Below, in pieces: positions 1 through 7,373 of a stretch of DNA of 13,343 nucleotides; positions within the stretch are counted from its first letter, which is position 1, and each line of letters starts with the position of its first letter. The stretch is from positions 1 through 13,343 of the forward strand of contig JBGTLW010000262.1 of assembly GCA_041743835.1 (NCBI GenBank), in the 5' to 3' direction. The notes beneath the pieces were generated by a model. It did no database searches, was not told the origin of the DNA, and worked only from the letters and a program-made list of their open reading frames with translations. The DNA comes from JBGTLW01 sp041743835 (GTDB lineage: Bacteria > Planctomycetota > Phycisphaerae > Phycisphaerales > Phycisphaeraceae). Position numbers and translations under genes: made by a program.

Positions 1-245
1 CGATCGACGCGGTCGAGGCATACGACGTGTTCGAGAAGGACCCGGAGTTCGCCATCTTCCTGCGGCAGATGCAGGCGCTGGAGCGGATGCTTGGTTACAA
101 CACGACGTTTGTCTTCAAGGCCGACGAGTTGGACCTGCTGCGTATGTTCAAGCATGGCCCGGCTGTGACGACTGACCCGCAGAGCGGCCGTCCTATCGTT
201 GTGCCCGCGGGCGACCCGGCGAAGCCCGGCGTGGAGGGCCGTTAA
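1..245 (+). CDS. hflC: HflC-like SPFH/band-7 protein, C-terminal end only
   Basis: The frame is open from the left edge of the window, so the start lies outside; about 80 C-terminal residues are visible. They match the end of HflC: an acidic stretch ending in EKDPEFAIFLRQMQALERML, then a TTFVF strand and a segment ending DLLRMFKHGP. E. coli HflC ends with the comparable DPDFYAF...FFRYMK pattern. The last 20 or so residues are a Pro/Gly-rich tail. In the HflC family this region follows the SPFH domain and helical stalk in the periplasm, and HflC with HflK forms a large cage around the FtsH protease. The next gene starts 3 bp after the stop, and its SD (GGAGGG, 233-238) lies inside this gene, so the two are almost certainly co-transcribed and translationally coupled. 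HflC rather than HflK is inferred from the C-terminus alone. Confidence 0.8.
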   Translation, partial: IDAVEAYDVFEKDPEFAIFLRQMQALERMLGYNTTFVFKADELDLLRMFKHGPAVTTDPQSGRPIVVPAGDPAKPGVEGR

Positions 246-248
246 CCG

Positions 249-1616
249 ATGGATGATCCGATCAAAACACGCGCCCACGAGCCGATGGTCGGTGACCGGG
301 AGCAGACAGACGCCGCGAACAAGTCGCTGGCCGATGCCCTGAATGTCAGTTTTGCCTTCCTCAAGGTCGTCATGGTCGTGCTGCTGATCGTGTACCTCGG
401 TTCCGGTGTCTTCCAGGTCGAGGAGCAGAACCGTGCGGTGAAGCTGGTCTTCGGCAAGGTGGCGACCGATGGCGACGGCAGACCCGTGATCTTTGAATCG
501 GGCCTGTATTTCAACTTCCCGTACCCGATCGGGCAGAACATCGAGGTGCCCGTCACATCGCAGACACTCGACATCAGCCAGGCGTTCTGGGTGCAGGTGC
601 AGCAGGCCGACATCGGCAAAGACATCTCCGAGCTGCCCGCACGCCCGCTGAATCCGGAACGCGATGGCTCGCTTCTCACCGGCGACGCGAATCTGGTCAT
701 GGGGCGGTTCACGGTGCGGTGGAAGGTGGACAACCCCGCGGACTTCGTGGTGAACGTGGGCTTAGCCGAGTCCGACGAATCCCTCAATCCGCTCGCCCGG
801 GCGGAGACGCTGCTCCGCAATGCCGCCGAGCGCGGCATCGTCCACGCCGTCGCGCGGATCGAGGCCGAGTCGTTTATCAACGGCACGACCAACATGGGCA
901 CCGCCACAGTGCTGGCGCAGGAGATGCTCGATCAACTGGGCACCGGCATCCTGATCGAGGCGATCGGCTCACCCAACCACAGCGCGCCGCGATCGGCTTA
1001 TGACGCCTTCCAGGCCGTGTTCAATGCCGAAAGCGACAAGGCCCAGCAGATCAATCGGGCGCGGCAGGATGCCGCCAAGATACTCGGTGGGGCCGCTGGC
1101 TCAGCGACCGACGCCCTGATCGATCTGATCGAGGCTTACGAGATCGCTATTGACTCCGGTGAAGTCACGGCCGCCGAAGCACTCAAGCGGCAGATCGACG
1201 ACGCGTTGGCGGCCGAAGCCGTCACCGTGGAGGGTGGCGTCATGCCGATCGGCGGATCGGTAGCGCAGCGGATCAACCGCGCCAAGGCCTACCGCGACAG
1301 CCTCAGCGAGCGGCTCAGTGCCGAGGCGCAGGTCTTTGAATCGCTTTACGCCCGCGTGTATGGCGACCCCAACGCCCCCGCGGCGGAGCGCCCGACCCCA
1401 GCGCAGCAGCGCGAATCGCTCTACATCCTCACCAACAGCCTGTGGCAGGACATGCGCGAGCGTGTCATGACAGCCCAGGGTGTGGAGACCCTGCGTGTCC
1501 CGACCGAAAAACTCCGGCTGGACATCACCGGCGACCCACGCATCCAGCGAGAACGCGAGAAGCAGTTGCTAGAAGCCGAGACCGAAGCGGCCAGGAACCA
1601 GCCATCCTCCCGGTAA
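249..1616 (+). CDS. hflK: HflK-like SPFH/band-7 protease modulator
   Basis: A 455-aa protein. Residues 1-36 are polar and probably cytoplasmic. Residues 37-55 form one hydrophobic membrane helix. Right after it comes the SPFH entry motif (VEEQNRAVKLVFGKV), then the typical ESGLYFNFPYPI strand segment. Residues from about 250 onward are Ala/Glu/Arg-rich and helical, as in the long stalks of HflK and HflC. The stalk is longer and less repetitive than in E. coli, with a Gly-rich break (VEGGVMPIGGS) in the middle, and the protein ends in a charged tail. In known systems the HflK-HflC complex surrounds FtsH and modulates degradation of membrane proteins. The ATG at 249 is chosen because GGAGGG lies 10 nt upstream and the spacing to hflC is 3 bp. 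The order hflC then hflK is reversed relative to E. coli. The SPFH class is secure; the HflK label is inferred from the pairing and could be replaced by a generic SPFH name. Confidence 0.8.
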   Translation: MDDPIKTRAHEPMVGDREQTDAANKSLADALNVSFAFLKVVMVVLLIVYLGSGVFQVEEQNRAVKLVFGKVATDGDGRPVIFESGLYFNFPYPIGQNIEVPVTSQTLDISQAFWVQVQQADIGKDISELPARPLNPERDGSLLTGDANLVMGRFTVRWKVDNPADFVVNVGLAESDESLNPLARAETLLRNAAERGIVHAVARIEAESFINGTTNMGTATVLAQEMLDQLGTGILIEAIGSPNHSAPRSAYDAFQAVFNAESDKAQQINRARQDAAKILGGAAGSATDALIDLIEAYEIAIDSGEVTAAEALKRQIDDALAAEAVTVEGGVMPIGGSVAQRINRAKAYRDSLSERLSAEAQVFESLYARVYGDPNAPAAERPTPAQQRESLYILTNSLWQDMRERVMTAQGVETLRVPTEKLRLDITGDPRIQREREKQLLEAETEAARNQPSSR

Positions 1617-1697
1617 CACATGGGTGGCGGTTGGATTTCCGCCCGCCGCCGACTAACGTTTGTAGGACCCCGCCCGAACCCGAACCGATCGCCAAGC

Positions 1698-3782
1698 ATG
1701 GCCCACAACCACGACCATCACGACCACGATCACGACCACCACGGGCACCATCACCACGGCCACGCCCACGCCGGCGCGATCCCCGCGAACAAGCATGAGC
1801 TTGCCGAGGCGATGGGTCTGCATACGCATGGCAGCACGGGTGATGAATCCGAGGGCAGGATTGACGCGAAGATTGTCGCTGCCCTCGCGGGCGGCATGCT
1901 GTTGATCGCAGCCGTGATTGCGAAGTTTGTGTTCGACACGCCCGAGCAGAGCGACCTGTTTGCCATGGCGGCCTCGGTCCTGCTCGGTGGCCCGATCGTG
2001 TTTGATGCGGTGCGACACCTGCTTCCCAGCAGCCACGGCCACGACCACGCCAACCACATGGAGGAGCTGATCGCGCTGGCGATCATCGCGTCGTTTGCCA
2101 GCGGGCAGTACCTGGAATCGGGCGCGGTGGCTTTCTTCATGCTCATCGCTAACTTCATCGAGCACCGCACCGCCGTTGGCGCGCTGCACACGATCGAGTC
2201 GCTCATCCGGATCACGCCAACCAAGGCCAAGCTCCTTGCAGAGGACGGCACCGAGGCGGAAGTTGAGGCCCGCGACCTCAAGCCCGGCGATGTCGTTGTG
2301 GTGCGCCCCGGTGACTCCGTGCCGGGCGACGGCACCATCCGCGCCGGCCAGTCCACGCTCAACGAAGCCAACATCACCGGCGAGTCGCTGCCCGTGGAGA
2401 AGACCACCGGCGACGAGGTGTTCAACGGCACGATCAACGAGTCGGGCCGTCTCGAAATCCAGATCACGCGAGCCGGCGAAGACTCCACGCTGGGGCAGGT
2501 GCAGAAGCTCATCATCCAGGCCGCGGCCAGCAAGCCCGTCGTCGTGCGTATGCTCGAGCAGTACGCGGCGTATTACACGCCGACGGTGCTGATGATCGCG
2601 GCGGTCATCTTTGTGTTCACGCGAGACCTCTCGACCTCCATCAGCCTGCTGCTAATCGCGTGCCCCTGCGCGATCATCCTGGCCGGGCCGACGGCGACGG
2701 TGGCGTCGCTTTCCGCCGCGGCCCGGCTCGGTGTTTACATCAAGAACGTGACCGACCTTGAAGTCGCCCGCCGCATCACCGCCATCATCCTCGACAAGAC
2801 AGGCACACTCACCGAGGGCAAGCTCGCGGTGACGCGCATCCAGCCGGTCGAGGGCCAGGACCCCGCGGAGTTGCTGCGCTTGTGTGCCGCTGCGGAGGCC
2901 GATTCGAAGCACCCGGTCGCGCGTGCGGTCCACGCGGTCGCGTTGAAGGCCAAGCTGAGCCTGCCCAAGCCCGCGTCGTTTGAAGAGGTTGCAGGACGCG
3001 GTGTGATCGCCACGATCGGCGGGCAGCGCGTGCTCGTGGGCCGTGAGAACTGGCTGGCGGAGCAGGGCGTATCGCTGGGCCACCTGAATCGTGACGGGTC
3101 CGAGGGCCTTTCGCTGCTGTTCGTGGCCTGTGATGGCCGGGTGATCGGTTGGGTCGGGCTTGAAGACACCATTCGCTCAAACGCCAAGGCCGCGATGGAT
3201 GCGCTTGATGAGTTGGGTGTGCAGCGCAGGGTGATGATCACCGGCGACCGTCAGTCGCCCGCCGAGCGTGTCGCGCGGGCGATCGACATGACCGACTTCG
3301 AGGCCGAGGCCCTGCCCGGCGACAAGCTCCGCCTGGTCGAGACGCTGAAGGAAAAGGGGCATACCGTGATGGTCGTGGGTGACGGCGTGAACGACGGCCC
3401 GGCGCTCGCGGCGGGTGACGTGTCGGTCGCGATGGGGGCCGCGGGCTCGGACGTGGCGATCCACTCGGCCAGCATCGCGCTGATGAACAGCCAACTCGAT
3501 CGCATCCCGTTCCTCATCCGGCTCTCCCGCCGGACCGTCACGGTGATCCGCCAGAACCTCATCGGGGTGCTGGTTTATATCTTGGTCATGCTGGGCATGC
3601 TTGCGCTTGGGATCAACGAGCCGATCATCTTCGCGATCGGTCACGGCGTCAGCTCGATCATCGTGGTCTTCAATTCCGCGCGTCTCATCCGTGAGGGCGA
3701 GCACATGGAGACCTTCGTGCCCGAGCCCAAGGCCGACAGGCCCCGCGCGCAGCTCCAGCGCGTCCAGCCCGCAGCCGCGTAG
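1698..3782 (+). CDS. P1B-type heavy-metal-transporting ATPase with His-rich N-terminus
   Basis: A 694-aa P-type ATPase that should export a transition metal using ATP. All core motifs are present: TGES (227-230, actuator domain), CPC in the sixth membrane helix (322-324), DKTGT with phosphorylated Asp366, the HP dipeptide (405-406) that marks P1B nucleotide-binding domains, and GDGVND (561-566). Eight membrane helices are apparent: two before the His-rich cytosolic loop HGHDHANH, two before the actuator domain, two around CPC, and two at the C-terminus. The first 24 residues contain 14 histidines, and there is no CxxC metal-binding (HMA) domain. The start was placed at 1698 because the His-rich tract follows at once. 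An in-frame ATG at 1620 would add 26 unrelated residues without an SD, though it cannot be excluded. The gene lies 81 bp after hflK on the same strand and may share its transcript. The metal is uncertain: the last helix has GHGVSS, which matches no standard subgroup (see findings). Confidence 0.93.
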   Translation: MAHNHDHHDHDHDHHGHHHHGHAHAGAIPANKHELAEAMGLHTHGSTGDESEGRIDAKIVAALAGGMLLIAAVIAKFVFDTPEQSDLFAMAASVLLGGPIVFDAVRHLLPSSHGHDHANHMEELIALAIIASFASGQYLESGAVAFFMLIANFIEHRTAVGALHTIESLIRITPTKAKLLAEDGTEAEVEARDLKPGDVVVVRPGDSVPGDGTIRAGQSTLNEANITGESLPVEKTTGDEVFNGTINESGRLEIQITRAGEDSTLGQVQKLIIQAAASKPVVVRMLEQYAAYYTPTVLMIAAVIFVFTRDLSTSISLLLIACPCAIILAGPTATVASLSAAARLGVYIKNVTDLEVARRITAIILDKTGTLTEGKLAVTRIQPVEGQDPAELLRLCAAAEADSKHPVARAVHAVALKAKLSLPKPASFEEVAGRGVIATIGGQRVLVGRENWLAEQGVSLGHLNRDGSEGLSLLFVACDGRVIGWVGLEDTIRSNAKAAMDALDELGVQRRVMITGDRQSPAERVARAIDMTDFEAEALPGDKLRLVETLKEKGHTVMVVGDGVNDGPALAAGDVSVAMGAAGSDVAIHSASIALMNSQLDRIPFLIRLSRRTVTVIRQNLIGVLVYILVMLGMLALGINEPIIFAIGHGVSSIIVVFNSARLIREGEHMETFVPEPKADRPRAQLQRVQPAAA
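1704..1772 (+). repeat. Degenerate CAY/GAY codon tract encoding a His/Asp-rich metal-binding tail
   Basis: The DNA is a run of His codons (cac/cat) broken by Asp and Gly codons, giving a low-complexity tract in the N-terminus of the metal ATPase. Such tracts typically bind Zn, Ni, Co or Cu. Both cac and cat codons are used, so it is not a simple perfect microsatellite, but slippage could change its length between strains. Confidence 0.75.
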
Positions 3783-3811
3783 CCCTGCGGACCAGACTTC
3801 CTTCTTACCCC

Positions 3812-5839
3812 ATGTTGCATGATGACGAGCCATCTGTATCGCCGGCATCACGCATGTCACGCCTCCGCCCTTGGCTGATCCTGCTGGGCCTGACCGCTTA
3901 CGCCGCGTTCTCTTGTTTCTTCATGCTCGATCGGCCGACGCTGTGGGGTGACGAGGTTTCGACGTACTACCGCACGTCGGGCGATTTCGATCACCTGATG
4001 AACCGGCTCAAGCGTGACGGCTTCGTGCCCCTGCATTACATCGCGGACTGGTGGTTGGCGCAGCGTGTCATCATGACGCCGTTCTGGTTGCGAGCGATCC
4101 CCGCCGTGTGCGGGGTGCTGTTTGTCCCGGTGATGTATCTGCTCGCACGGCAGTTCTTCTCGCAACGCACCGCGCTGGTGGCTGCTGCCCTGGCCGCCAC
4201 TTCCGCGTGGGTCTCGGTCCACGCCCGTGATGCCAAGATGTACATGGATACGTGGCTGTTTGTGGCTCTGGGGGTGGCGCTGCTCATGATCTGGCTCCGC
4301 CAGACCGGGTGGCGTTCGCTGCTCTTTTGGCCGGGCTGGGTGGTCTGCGCGTCGATTTCGGTCTGGCTGCACGCCACCGCCATCGCGGTTGTCGCGATCT
4401 ACCCGTTGTTCCTGCTCGTGCGGCTGCCCCGGCACCACTGGTATCAGAAGGACCTGCTGATCCTGGGGATGCTGCTGGTGCTGGCGCAGCCGTGGTGGTA
4501 CTACACGCGGTACAACACGTTCATTGACCGCACCGGCATCATCGCGGTGGATGAACTGGCCGAGGGAAGCAGGCCGCCCAACTGGGGCAGCAGCGGCCTG
4601 ACGTGGATCGCCCAGCACAACAAGGACCAGGCCCCGCTTCAACTCACGCTCAACACGGCCGCAAGCATCATGATCGGCATCCAGTGGCCGCGCGAGGGAA
4701 GTCAAGACCCCAGCAACCATCGCGTGCAGCCCAGCCCCTGGTTCAAGACACTGGCGGCTGTGAGCATGAGCGCGGTGCTGGTTTTGCTGGCGCTTGGCGT
4801 GCTGCCTTGGCCGCGGCGGTGGCGCGGCGGGACACCGCCCAACGCCCTCATCGATGATGTGGATAGCCAAGATGTCATCCGCCGATCGGCCTGGCGTTGT
4901 GTGGCGCTGCTTGGGGTCTGGATGTGTGGGCCGGTCTATGCGTTTTATGCGCGGTCGTATATGGCGTTTGATGCGCCGTGGGACTGGCTGGCGTTGTGGT
5001 GGGTGGTGCTGGGTGTGGGGGTCATTGTGGCGTGTACCGTCGGGTGGACGCTGGTGACGCGGCGGCCCGAGGCGTGGTCTGCTCTGTGGCGTCTATCGCT
5101 TGCGGTCGCGGTGATGCTGGCGTGCCTGTGCCTAGTGTATCTTGTCATGGACCACCTGCACGCCAAGGCCATGGCCAAAGACCCCAGAGGCAGGGCCTGG
5201 CAATCGATCTGGATGCCGCGGTATCTGGGCATCATCTGCCCCGCGGTGTTGCTGGCGATGGCGGGGCTGCTGATGAGGCTGCCCACACGGCCGTTGCGGT
5301 GGGGGGCTATCGGGCTGGTCTTGGCCCTCAACCTGACCCAGGGGTGGGCACGCGTTTTGATCGACACCGAGCCGCCGCACGACCGCGTCGCCCGCGACAT
5401 CATCGCAGACCATGCCGACCCAACCACGCGCACGGTTTTCAACGTCCCGGGCAATGGCGGCACGACCCGCGCGTGGCACATCAATTGGACCACCGACTAC
5501 TACATAGCCGTGTACACGCGCTACAGGCCCGGGGCGCGTGGCCTGCAAGCCAGAGACATCCAGCAGACATACAAGGCGGTTTACAATCTTTCGCCAGAAG
5601 CGCTGCGCGAAGCCCTCGCCCCACACCCCGCGGTCCATCGACTCATTGTGTGGGAGCACTTCGGGCCGGACACGCCGCGCGATGCACTGGGTGGAAACGA
5701 TCCCTATCTGGACGCCCTTGGCAACCCGTGGCGGGTGGAGGCGGTGCAGCGGTTCAACCAGCACCAGTTCTGGAACTGGCGCTGGCTTGGGTGGTATCGC
5801 CGGACGGTCTATGTGCGCGATCCGTCACTTGACCCTTGA
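3812..5839 (+). CDS. GT39 / ArnT-like polytopic glycosyltransferase (PMT_2 type)
   Basis: A 675-aa integral membrane protein with about ten or more hydrophobic helices. The first helix (about 20-39) is followed by WGDEVSTYY, where Asp47-Glu48 are in the place of the catalytic acidic residues in the first external loop of GT-C enzymes. Next comes a VPLHY segment (72-76) and then SVHARDAKMYMDTW, which resembles the aR.a.mY motif of the PMT_2/GT39 family. These enzymes transfer a sugar from a polyprenyl-phosphate donor to protein, lipid A or another envelope acceptor on the outer face of the membrane. The C-terminal 170 or so residues are soluble, probably periplasmic. The acceptor cannot be told from sequence. 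The ATG at 3812 is used; an in-frame ATG at 3854 would remove 14 polar residues and still keep the first helix, and neither has an SD. The gene is 29 bp after the ATPase stop, with no terminator seen between them. Confidence 0.85.
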   Translation: MLHDDEPSVSPASRMSRLRPWLILLGLTAYAAFSCFFMLDRPTLWGDEVSTYYRTSGDFDHLMNRLKRDGFVPLHYIADWWLAQRVIMTPFWLRAIPAVCGVLFVPVMYLLARQFFSQRTALVAAALAATSAWVSVHARDAKMYMDTWLFVALGVALLMIWLRQTGWRSLLFWPGWVVCASISVWLHATAIAVVAIYPLFLLVRLPRHHWYQKDLLILGMLLVLAQPWWYYTRYNTFIDRTGIIAVDELAEGSRPPNWGSSGLTWIAQHNKDQAPLQLTLNTAASIMIGIQWPREGSQDPSNHRVQPSPWFKTLAAVSMSAVLVLLALGVLPWPRRWRGGTPPNALIDDVDSQDVIRRSAWRCVALLGVWMCGPVYAFYARSYMAFDAPWDWLALWWVVLGVGVIVACTVGWTLVTRRPEAWSALWRLSLAVAVMLACLCLVYLVMDHLHAKAMAKDPRGRAWQSIWMPRYLGIICPAVLLAMAGLLMRLPTRPLRWGAIGLVLALNLTQGWARVLIDTEPPHDRVARDIIADHADPTTRTVFNVPGNGGTTRAWHINWTTDYYIAVYTRYRPGARGLQARDIQQTYKAVYNLSPEALREALAPHPAVHRLIVWEHFGPDTPRDALGGNDPYLDALGNPWRVEAVQRFNQHQFWNWRWLGWYRRTVYVRDPSLDP

Positions 5840-5869
5840 TGCGGGCTATGTCGGGTTTAGCCACGTGTG

Positions 5870-6292
5870 TTACGGGGTGTAATCCACATCCGTGCGGGCG
5901 TCCATCGCGGCGTTGGCGAGTTGGTCGGCCCGCTGGTTGCCCTCGCGCCGCACGTGCCCGACATCCCACGCGCCAAACCTGCCCAGCAGCGCCATCACGT
6001 CCTGGTGCAGGGGCTTGAGGCCGGGCGCTTTGACGCGGTATTGCCCGTTGATCTGTCGCACCATGAGTTCTGAATCGGATCGGACGGACACCCGCGTCGC
6101 GCCCAGGCGGGCCGCCTCTTCCAGGCCACGAATCAGCCCGGTGTACTCCGCGACGTTGTTGGTGGTTTCGCCGAGGAAATAGCCCGCCTCGTGTACGGCA
6201 TCGCCTGTCTTGGCATCGGTGAGGGAGACGCCCGCTGCGGCCGGGCCGGGGTTGCCCCTCGCGCCCCCGTCGGTGTGGATGACTAGATGCAT
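5870..6292 (-). CDS. rnhA: Ribonuclease HI
   Basis: A 140-aa cytoplasmic enzyme that cleaves the RNA strand of RNA:DNA hybrids with two metal ions. The four catalytic acids are visible: Asp8 in the HTDGGARGNPGPA opening, Glu49 in NNVAEYTGL, Asp73 in VRSDSELM and Asp123 in GNQRADQLAN. The length is that of a bare RNase H domain, without the N-terminal hybrid-binding domain or the C-terminal phosphatase domain found in some actinobacterial versions. The ATG at 6292 is directly before the first strand; the only SD-like sequence is a weak GGGG upstream. The gene lies 131 bp downstream of the zinc-ribbon gene on the same strand and converges with the glycosyltransferase, with 30 bp between the stop codons. 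Confidence 0.93.
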   Translation of the reverse strand: MHLVIHTDGGARGNPGPAAAGVSLTDAKTGDAVHEAGYFLGETTNNVAEYTGLIRGLEEAARLGATRVSVRSDSELMVRQINGQYRVKAPGLKPLHQDVMALLGRFGAWDVGHVRREGNQRADQLANAAMDARTDVDYTP

Positions 6293-6423
6293 AGCAGCCC
6301 CGATCGTGTGGTGTGTCGGATGGGTGGGCGATGGCCAGCGTGCAGGCAGGCCGGCACCGGAACGTAAACAGGGTCAAGAGTTGGGCGCGGCACCCCGGAG
6401 GCGAGCGGTCACCGCGTGGTTGG

Positions 6424-7176
6424 TTACTTGGAGGCCAGCGCTGTTTTCAGCTCCCCGTCGATCAGCAGAATCCGCCGGCAGTTCGGGCAGATCGTCATCG
6501 CGTCGGGCCGGGACATCAGCGAACTGACAGCCTCGACGGGTAGCTGGATGTAACACCCGCCGCAGATGTACTCTTTGCGCTTGCGGTTCTGCTCTTCGAT
6601 CGTGGCGACCGCCTCGCCATCATGTTCCTCGGCCAGCTTGTTGAATACGGCAAGCACATCTTCTGGAATCGACCCCGCGGATTGATCCCGCTCCGCGGTA
6701 GCGGTGTCCAGCTGGTCGCCGATCTCCGCGCGGGCCGACTGCACTTCGTCTGCGGAGGCGGCGACCACTTTTTCCTGTTGCTCGACCTTCATCGCCAGTT
6801 CGTTTGCCTGGGCCTGCATCTCATCGCTTTTGGTCAGTTGCTCCAGCGCCTCGTCCTCAGCCTTTGACTTGGCGAGCTTGAGCGTGTTCACCTCGACGAG
6901 GAGTGCGGCATACTCTTTGTTGTTGGTCACCGCATTCATGCGTTCGCGCAGCTCTGTGACACGCTGGTCGGCTGCCTGGGCCTCGGACTCAAGCGTCGCG
7001 GCGTGTGCTTTAAGACGCTTGTGCTCGGTCGCGAGCTCTGCGGACTGCTGCTTGAGTTGGTCCAGCTTGCGTTGCTGGGCGTCACGCCGTCGGATGGCCG
7101 CATCCAGACGGGAACGCATCCCACGCACGCGGCTCTCTAATCCGAACAACTCACGCAATTGGTCTTGAAGGGACAA
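6424..7176 (-). CDS. Coiled-coil C4 zinc-ribbon protein (DUF164 / zf-RING_7, CdsZ-like)
   Basis: A 250-aa protein. Residues 1 to about 180 are Glu/Lys/Gln/Ala-rich with heptad-like spacing and form a long helical hairpin; MNAVTNNKEYAAL in the middle is a hallmark of this family. The C-terminus is a four-cysteine zinc ribbon, CGGC (205-208) and CPNC (230-233), and the protein ends 17 residues later. Known relatives are Helicobacter HP0958 (FlgZ), which binds RpoN and flagellin mRNA, and Chlamydia CT398 (CdsZ). Their general function outside those systems is unclear, so no role is assigned here. The TTG at 7176 is the chosen start because GGAG (7184-7187) is 7 nt upstream and an extended -10 promoter lies further up. 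The next gene on the strand is rnhA, and this pairing also occurs in actinobacteria (from memory: Rv2229c and Rv2228c). Confidence 0.88.
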   Translation of the reverse strand: MSLQDQLRELFGLESRVRGMRSRLDAAIRRRDAQQRKLDQLKQQSAELATEHKRLKAHAATLESEAQAADQRVTELRERMNAVTNNKEYAALLVEVNTLKLAKSKAEDEALEQLTKSDEMQAQANELAMKVEQQEKVVAASADEVQSARAEIGDQLDTATAERDQSAGSIPEDVLAVFNKLAEEHDGEAVATIEEQNRKRKEYICGGCYIQLPVEAVSSLMSRPDAMTICPNCRRILLIDGELKTALASK

Positions 7177-7211
7177 TCGATCACTCCGACAGGGATAGGG
7201 TCAACTATGAC

Positions 7212-7220
7212 ACTATAACA
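7212..7220 (-). promoter_or_regulatory. Extended -10 promoter of the zinc-ribbon gene
   Basis: On the minus strand this reads TGTTATAGT: a TGn extension followed by the -10 hexamer TATAGT (7217-7212). No good -35 is seen 17 nt upstream, as expected for an extended -10 promoter. Transcription would start near 7205, giving a leader of about 29 nt that contains the GGAG ribosome site before the TTG start. This stretch is also more AT-rich than its surroundings. Confidence 0.5.
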
Positions 7221-7269
7221 TAGCACACCTCAAAGATGATGGCTAAATTGCCCCCGGCGATCGGGAAAC

Positions 7270-7321
7270 GGGCTGTCGGCCTCATGCCCGAGGGCGGCCG
7301 TGATGGGGAAACGCACAGCCC
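7270..7321. repeat. Interrupted inverted repeat downstream of cysK
   Basis: GGGCTGT (7270-7276) is exactly complementary to ACAGCCC (7315-7321). Inside it, CGGCC (7277-7281) pairs with GGCCG (7296-7300), with a 14-nt bulge on one side. It lies in the 197-bp gap between the cysK stop and the zinc-ribbon start. It may end or stabilise the cysK transcript, but no T-run follows on the minus strand, so it is not a standard intrinsic terminator. Confidence 0.4.
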
Positions 7322-7373
7322 TAAGCCGCACTCGCTGGCCAGCAGCCGAAGTGGGGATGGTTTGTGGAGGTTG

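Noticed and set aside
1620..1697. N-terminal extension of the metal ATPase from the ATG at 1620
   Set aside because: The 26 extra residues are Arg/Pro-rich with no resemblance to an ATPase N-terminus, and no ribosome site precedes that ATG.
3857..4870. 337-codon minus-strand frame inside the glycosyltransferase
   Set aside because: The translation is low-complexity (Arg, Gln, His, Pro) with no motif, opposite a well-formed polytopic membrane protein.
5844..5862. GGCTA/TAGCC hairpin between the glycosyltransferase and rnhA
   Set aside because: A 5-bp stem with a 9-nt loop and no T-run is common by chance, although a role as a weak terminator cannot be excluded.
6405..6415. GCGGT-C-ACCGC palindrome just before the zinc-ribbon gene's stop
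   Set aside because: A GC-only 5-bp repeat is expected often in this composition. It has no nearby promoter and no T-run.
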